Below, piece after piece: positions 59,684-64,000 of a stretch of 64,000 nucleotides of DNA. The notes under the pieces were generated by a model that saw only the letters and a list, made by a program, of their open reading frames with translations, made no database searches and was not told the origin of the DNA. The DNA lies in the NCBI GenBank assembly GCA_965262845.1, contig CBDHFX010000002.1, positions 558,001-622,000 of the forward strand. Reading direction: 5' to 3'. A program made the translations under genes and the position numbers. Origin of the DNA: ECT2AJA-044 sp965262845 (GTDB lineage: Bacteria; Bacteroidota; Bacteroidia; Flavobacteriales; ECT2AJA-044). Numbering within the stretch: the stretch's first letter is position 1; the number at the start of each line of letters is the position of its first letter.

Positions 59684-61528
59684 CTACTCCACAGTAACAG
59701 ACTTTGCGAGGTTTCGTGGCTGATCCACGTTGCATCCGCGCATCACAGCAATATGGTAGGACAGTAACTGCAACGGAACCGTGGCCAGCAAGGGGCTAAA
59801 AGCCTCCTCCGTGTCCGGGATCTCAATGATGTGCTCCGACAATTGTTCCACCTGACCATCCTTTTCGTTCACAATAGCCAGAATGCGGCCGTTGCGGGCA
59901 TTCACCTCCTGCATGTTGCTGAGGATCTTTTCGTAGTATCCACGGCGCGGAGCAATGAAAATGACTGGCATATCACGATCGATCAGGGCAATGGGGCCAT
60001 GCTTCATTTCTGCAGCCGGATACCCCTCGGCGTGGATATAGCTGATCTCCTTCAATTTCAAGGCACCTTCCAGAGCTACCGGAAAATTATATCCGCGACC
60101 CAGGTACAGGGCGTTGTCCGCATCCTTGTACATGGAAGCAATATCCTGAATATGCTCATCTTCCTTCAGGAGATCCTCCACATGATCCGGGATCTTATCG
60201 AGTTCCCATATGAGTTCGCGGTAGCGGCCTTCGGATACAACACCGCGTCGGCGTCCCAGTTCCAGTGCGATCAGGATCAAAACGGTTACCTGGGTGGTAA
60301 AGGCCTTGGTCGAAGCCACTCCGATCTCCGGACCGGCATGGGTATAGGCTCCGGCATCGGACTCCCGGGCAATGGAACTTCCCACCACGTTGCAAACGCC
60401 GAAAATGGTAGCTCCCTTTGATCTTGCGAGCCGGATCGCCGCCAACGTATCAGCCGTTTCTCCTGACTGCGACACGGCAATCACCACATCGTTCTCACTG
60501 ATCACCGGATTCCGATAGCGGAATTCACTCGCGTACTCCACTTCCACCGGCATCCGCGCCAGGTCTTCGAACAAATACTCCGCTACGAGTCCGGCATGCC
60601 AGCTGGTTCCGCACCCGATAATGATGATCCGATGGGCATTCAGGAATTTGCTCTCGTATTCCCGGATCCCGCTCATATTAATAATGCCCTTTTCGGGCAG
60701 AAGGCGCCCGCGCAAGGTATCCCGAATACTGCGGGGCTGCTCGTAGATCTCCTTCAGCATAAAGTGATCAAACCCTCCCTTTTCGATCATCCCGAGGTTC
60801 AACTGAAGTTCCTCCACATACGGGGCGATCACCTCACTCGAATGGATCTTGCTCACGAGCAGATTTTCATCACGCCGGATCACGGCCATCTCATCTTCGT
60901 CAAGATACACCACATTTTTCGTGAATTCCAGGAACGGAGTGGCATCCGAAGCAATAAAAAATTCGTTCTCACCAATACCGATCACGAGCGGGCTTCCCTT
61001 CCGGGCGCAGACCACCGTGTCATCAGCCTCCTTGTTCATCACAACGATCGCATAGGCACCGATCACCTGCTGCAGGGCGAGTGCAACCGCTTCTTCAAAA
61101 GTTACGCCTGCGGCGCGATATGCATCATCGATCAGGTTGACCAACACCTCAGTGTCGGTTTCACTTTTAAACGTATATCCGCGTTTCTTAAGCTCCGATC
61201 GAAGTGAGTGAAAGTTTTCAATGATCCCGTTGTGTACAAGTGCCAGATTCCCGCTCTCACTGAAATGCGGGTGAGCATTTTGATCTGATGGAGCCCCGTG
61301 TGTTGCCCAACGGGTATGCCCCATACCCATGGTTCCCGATAGCTCCTGATCACCGACCAATTGCTCCAGGTCGCTAACCTTTCCTCTCTTCCTGAATAGC
61401 TGAAACGCCCCGTTTTGAAGAAATGCCACACCAGCACTGTCGTAACCGCGATATTCCAGGCGCCTGAGCCCGTTGATCACGATCGGATAAGCCTCCCGAT
61501 AGCCTAAATATCCCACAATACCACACAT
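59684..61528 (-). CDS. glmS: Glutamine-fructose-6-phosphate aminotransferase
   Basis: Makes glucosamine-6-phosphate for cell wall and LPS. 614 residues. N-terminal glutaminase domain with catalytic Cys 2 (CGIVGYLGYREAYP), RLEYRGYDSAGVA and GHTRWATHG. Two SIS domains follow: GCGTSWHAGLVAEYLFED and VSQSGETADTLAAIRLAR, then LGRGYNFPVALEGALKLKEISYIHAEGYPAAEMKHGPIAL. C-terminus LAKSVTVE. Follows the DUF4270 gene by 5 bp. No glmS ribozyme was seen, nor expected in this phylum. Confidence 0.98.
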   Translation of the reverse strand: MCGIVGYLGYREAYPIVINGLRRLEYRGYDSAGVAFLQNGAFQLFRKRGKVSDLEQLVGDQELSGTMGMGHTRWATHGAPSDQNAHPHFSESGNLALVHNGIIENFHSLRSELKKRGYTFKSETDTEVLVNLIDDAYRAAGVTFEEAVALALQQVIGAYAIVVMNKEADDTVVCARKGSPLVIGIGENEFFIASDATPFLEFTKNVVYLDEDEMAVIRRDENLLVSKIHSSEVIAPYVEELQLNLGMIEKGGFDHFMLKEIYEQPRSIRDTLRGRLLPEKGIINMSGIREYESKFLNAHRIIIIGCGTSWHAGLVAEYLFEDLARMPVEVEYASEFRYRNPVISENDVVIAVSQSGETADTLAAIRLARSKGATIFGVCNVVGSSIARESDAGAYTHAGPEIGVASTKAFTTQVTVLILIALELGRRRGVVSEGRYRELIWELDKIPDHVEDLLKEDEHIQDIASMYKDADNALYLGRGYNFPVALEGALKLKEISYIHAEGYPAAEMKHGPIALIDRDMPVIFIAPRRGYYEKILSNMQEVNARNGRILAIVNEKDGQVEQLSEHIIEIPDTEEAFSPLLATVPLQLLSYHIAVMRGCNVDQPRNLAKSVTVE

Positions 61529-61533
61529 CCGTA

Positions 61534-62829
61534 TCAGGGTTTAGTGAATGTCAGGATCAACTTCATCCGATCGGAACCGTACAGATCCGGATCCGATCCT
61601 TTCAACACAGTGCGGTTGGCCCGTATGGCATTACCGGAAATGACGAGTACCAGCGTTTCGTTCGGGGCACTGCCATTGGCCACTGCATGCACATGGCGGG
61701 CAATGTTAAAGGTATACCTGTTCCCTGAGGAATTAAAGCCTCCCCGGAAGTGGGCAGCTCCTTCGTACCAATCCGGTAAAAATTGCGTTGTACCATCATT
61801 ACTGAGCCGCAGCAACAACATTGTGGCAGCCTCTTCCCACACAGAATTACTTCCCGGGACGATCGGAAATTCGATCAGGGCCTGATTGATCACGATGTTC
61901 TCCCTGCCAAGGGAGTCTAATCCCGGTATCTTGATCGCTGTACGCATTCCGCTCAGGCCCTGCACATAGTTCACAGATTCTCCATAGCCCATGGTATCCA
62001 CTGGCTTCAAATCCAGTGGTGTACCACTGTAATCGTGAACAAAATGGTTCGATCGCTGAGCATCTGAATTGAAGACCAGGCTGTATGACAAATTATCCTG
62101 TGCGTCATTGTGATAGTAGATGGTCATTCGGGTGGCCTCATCCGGCATATCCAGATAAAACATTTCCGTCGAAAGGACGGTGGTCACATACAATCCCTTA
62201 AAGTACTGACTGAAATTTTCATTGTCAAGCAGATCATTAGCCGTACCTCCCAGAATATATTGGCCTACCGATGTCGGCAGGCGCAGCTCCAGGGTATCCG
62301 GCACCAGCTCACCACTGCTCAGTTCATCTTTCAGCGAGGGAACGAATAGCGTATCCAGAAGCGGCATCGGATCGTATTCGAAGGTCTTGTTTGAGTAGTA
62401 GAAAGTATCCAGTGTACTCTCCATGGCCTCGGTCATCTCGTAGATCGTGATGCCCAGCGGGCCTGGCTGGTCGGTAGGACCGTACATTCCGGGGTCATCG
62501 AAACGAATAAATAATTTCACGGAGTCACAGACTGCATTCGCTCCGAATGACACATTGTTATCCGGCAGGCGCGCCTGGGTAAAAAAATCGGCCTTTGTGT
62601 ATCCAAATACAGGGTCCCAAAGCTGGCCCAAAGGAGCGCGCAACCAGGTGGCCGTTCCGGTTGAATCACCTGGCATACGGAAGGCAGTTAGCTTAAAGGT
62701 ATCGGTTCTGCTCACATCAAGACGATCATTGGGTGGCTGAATTTCCACTCCGATGTCCGTCACGTCCTTTTCACAGGAAAAAAGCCCCGCTACAAAGGCG
62801 ATGCCGACAGTCCATTTAACGCCTTTCAT
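61534..62829 (-). CDS. DUF4270 family lipoprotein
   Basis: 431 residues from the ATG at 62829, with GGAG five bases upstream (a TTG three codons earlier is less likely). Lipoprotein signal KGVKWTVGIAFVAGLFSC, then the DUF4270 opening (EKDVTDIGVEIQPPNDRL, AFRMPGDSTGTATWLRAPLGQLWDPVFG). Bacteroidota conserve starch-synthase-like gene, DUF4270 and glmS in this order; the reason is unknown. Surface or periplasmic lipoprotein. Confidence 0.88.
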   Translation of the reverse strand: MKGVKWTVGIAFVAGLFSCEKDVTDIGVEIQPPNDRLDVSRTDTFKLTAFRMPGDSTGTATWLRAPLGQLWDPVFGYTKADFFTQARLPDNNVSFGANAVCDSVKLFIRFDDPGMYGPTDQPGPLGITIYEMTEAMESTLDTFYYSNKTFEYDPMPLLDTLFVPSLKDELSSGELVPDTLELRLPTSVGQYILGGTANDLLDNENFSQYFKGLYVTTVLSTEMFYLDMPDEATRMTIYYHNDAQDNLSYSLVFNSDAQRSNHFVHDYSGTPLDLKPVDTMGYGESVNYVQGLSGMRTAIKIPGLDSLGRENIVINQALIEFPIVPGSNSVWEEAATMLLLRLSNDGTTQFLPDWYEGAAHFRGGFNSSGNRYTFNIARHVHAVANGSAPNETLVLVISGNAIRANRTVLKGSDPDLYGSDRMKLILTFTKP

Positions 62830-62866
62830 GTTCTCCAATAACTCCTCAACGCGGCCTTCTGGTATA

Positions 62867-63685
62867 TTAAGCTACGGTTTCTTCCAATGAGATCTCCTGA
62901 TAAAAGTTTTCATAGGCCGCTCCCTGCTCCTCATCCGTAAAGTAGTTGAGCACCGGAAGACCATTGTCCCTGGCATAGGTCTTCAAATCATCATGCACAT
63001 CCTCACTCCCGATCGTTACTGCATCACTATGTTCGATTGCCAGTTTATTCAAATTCATGAAATCGGGTGTTGCGATGGTCTGCACGCACTCCTTGCCCTC
63101 ATTCAACTTGACCTTCTTCATCATGTCTTCACTCAGGGAACCATTGAACTGGTTGTTGTACAGGGTATACACCAGCTTACTGTTTTCAAAGATCGGATCG
63201 TCGGCATAGTTCTTCTTCAGGTACACGGCAAGCATTGAGGTCATCCAGCCATGAGTATGGATCACATCTGGCTTCCATCCCAGTTTTCTCACAGTTTCCA
63301 ACACGGCATAACAGAAAAACAAGCTGCGTTCGTCGTTGTCGGCAAACAGCTCGCCTTCGTCATCGGTCAGTATGGCCTTGCGCTTAAAATATTCTTCGTT
63401 ATCAATGAAGTAAACCTGGATCCGCGAGGTCGGGATGCTCGCCACCTTAATGATCAGTGGTTGGTCCATATCATTGACGATCAGGTTCACCCCGGAAAGG
63501 CGAACCACCTCGTGCAACTGGTGACGACGCTCGTTGATGCAACCGAACCGCGGCATAAAAATGCGCACTTCGTGTCCGGCTTCGTTCATTACGGTTGGCA
63601 GGTCCTGTGAGAGTCTTGAAATAGGTGATTCAGGTAGGTAGGGAGTTATTTCCTGCGAAACGTAGAGGATCTTCTTTTTTTCCAT
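62867..63685 (-). CDS. Glycogen/starch synthase N-terminal-domain protein
   Basis: 272 residues equivalent only to the acceptor-binding (GT5) half of glycogen synthase: ILYVSQEITPYLPESPISRLSQDLP, EVRIFMPRFGCINER and the domain-end segment PDVIHTHGWMTSMLAVYL. The usual lysine in the K-x-G-G loop region is not evident (YLPESPISRL), and the nucleotide-sugar-binding half is absent. Such short versions are common in Bacteroidota; ADP-glucose polymerisation by this protein alone is doubtful. Confidence 0.85.
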   Translation of the reverse strand: MEKKKILYVSQEITPYLPESPISRLSQDLPTVMNEAGHEVRIFMPRFGCINERRHQLHEVVRLSGVNLIVNDMDQPLIIKVASIPTSRIQVYFIDNEEYFKRKAILTDDEGELFADNDERSLFFCYAVLETVRKLGWKPDVIHTHGWMTSMLAVYLKKNYADDPIFENSKLVYTLYNNQFNGSLSEDMMKKVKLNEGKECVQTIATPDFMNLNKLAIEHSDAVTIGSEDVHDDLKTYARDNGLPVLNYFTDEEQGAAYENFYQEISLEETVA

Positions 63686-63718
63686 AATCCGCTTTTATCT
63701 TGTCCATGACAGAAGATG

Positions 63719-63726
63719 CAAAATTA
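63719..63726 (-). promoter_or_regulatory. -7 box of the starch-synthase-like/DUF4270/glmS unit
   Basis: TAATTTTG on the minus strand, 33 nt before the ATG at 63685. Confidence 0.5.
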
Positions 63727-63785
63727 AACAAAATTTGTTTTTTTGTCTAAAGACCTATGCCTACTTTCCCAACGCACGCTTTCTC

Positions 63786-64000
63786 ATGGAAGTCTTTGAC
63801 CGCATAGCCGAGCTTCAGGCTCATTTGGATGCCGCCCTGGCGGGCGGATGCAGGATCGGGCTCACCCCCACCATGGGTGCGCTGCACGCGGGGCATCTGA
63901 ACCTGATCAAACGGTCGGTTTCCGGGCATTCATGTACCGTAGTCTCCATCTACGCCAATCCCACCCAATTTGATGATCCCAACGATCTCCGTACCTATCC
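63786..64000 (+). CDS. panC: Pantothenate synthetase, N-terminal part
   Basis: Runs off the right edge; 71 codons visible. Begins EVFDRIAELQAHLD, then the ATP-binding motif GLTPTMGALHAGHLNLI (HAGH, HIGH-like) and VVSIYANPTQFDDPNDL, as in PanC. Joins pantoate and beta-alanine. Divergent from the starch-synthase-like gene. With panB it shows a scattered pantothenate pathway. Confidence 0.95.
   Translation, partial: MEVFDRIAELQAHLDAALAGGCRIGLTPTMGALHAGHLNLIKRSVSGHSCTVVSIYANPTQFDDPNDLRTY

Noticed and set aside
62867..63685. Truncation of a full-length glgA
   Set aside because: No remnant of the second domain follows; a complete DUF4270 gene starts 37 bp downstream, and the short form is familiar in this phylum.

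Overview
The window is a chromosomal segment of a Bacteroidota bacterium, most likely a marine Flavobacteriales member of the Cryomorphaceae/Schleiferiaceae type (lineage inferred). The signs are two type IX secretion (T9SS) sorting domains, the families DUF4249, DUF4270 and DUF5606, a CarB that lacks the allosteric domain, and TAnnTTTG promoter boxes in front of most transcription units. By eye about half the bases are G+C. There is no rRNA, CRISPR array, intact transposase or prophage.

Layout. 1-6.5 kb: end of hpt, carB, rpmH, an ElaA-type acetyltransferase, an SDR, a 2OG-Fe(II) oxygenase, then 685 bp of repeats. 6.5-11 kb: a tightly packed minus-strand operon ruvX-def-TPR lipoprotein-DUF5606-M3 peptidase-mazG. 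11-19.3 kb: dapD, two glycosyltransferases, cca, a pRiA4b ORF-3-like gene, an ABC exporter pair, a voltage-gated K+ channel and miaA. 19.3-24.6 kb: a PyrR-like phosphoribosyltransferase, an AT-rich Schlafen/AlbA_2-type gene beside a wrecked ATPase gene, HMG-CoA lyase, pyrD, smpB, pcm. 24.6-28.7 kb: Gfo/Idh oxidoreductase, lipoprotein, sugar transferase (a coupled polysaccharide unit) and a 3-hydroxyacyl-CoA dehydrogenase. 28.7-33 kb: a membrane protein and the polyphosphate operon sixA-ppk1-ppx. 33-36 kb: a membrane protein/XRE regulator pair with a triple-repeat operator, and dnaK. 36-45.3 kb: DUF4249 lipoprotein, a coiled-coil exported protein, panB, a T9SS pentaheme cytochrome facing a T9SS FG-GAP/ASPIC protein, fabH. 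45.5-50.3 kb: htpG, a HAD hydrolase, xseAB, two tRNAs. 50.8-55.2 kb: one very large exported protein. 55.3-59.7 kb: tRNA-Arg and a rearranged accessory region with a metal-linked TonB receptor/HMA/DUF6660-like module, duplicated tRNA and glmS pieces and a broken toxin-antitoxin pair. 59.7-64 kb: glmS, DUF4270, a starch-synthase-like protein and the start of panC.

Main non-routine observations. (1) A tandem duplication of about half a tRNA-Arg gene, its upstream region and the glmS 3' end, whose two interiors now differ completely. (2) Two copies, 42 kb apart and in opposite orientation, of a roughly 97-bp element in which the middle of three 8-bp units is flipped. (3) A shared -24/-12-like promoter at the two heat-shock genes dnaK and htpG. 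(4) Seven genes with the promoter box only 5-6 nt before the start codon, predicting leaderless mRNAs, including a compact divergent pyrD/smpB promoter. (5) A family of short hairpins, mostly with GNNA loops, found between and inside genes. (6) An ABC ATPase that seems to need a CTG start. All coordinates and motifs were read by eye; family names come from recognised motifs, with no database search.
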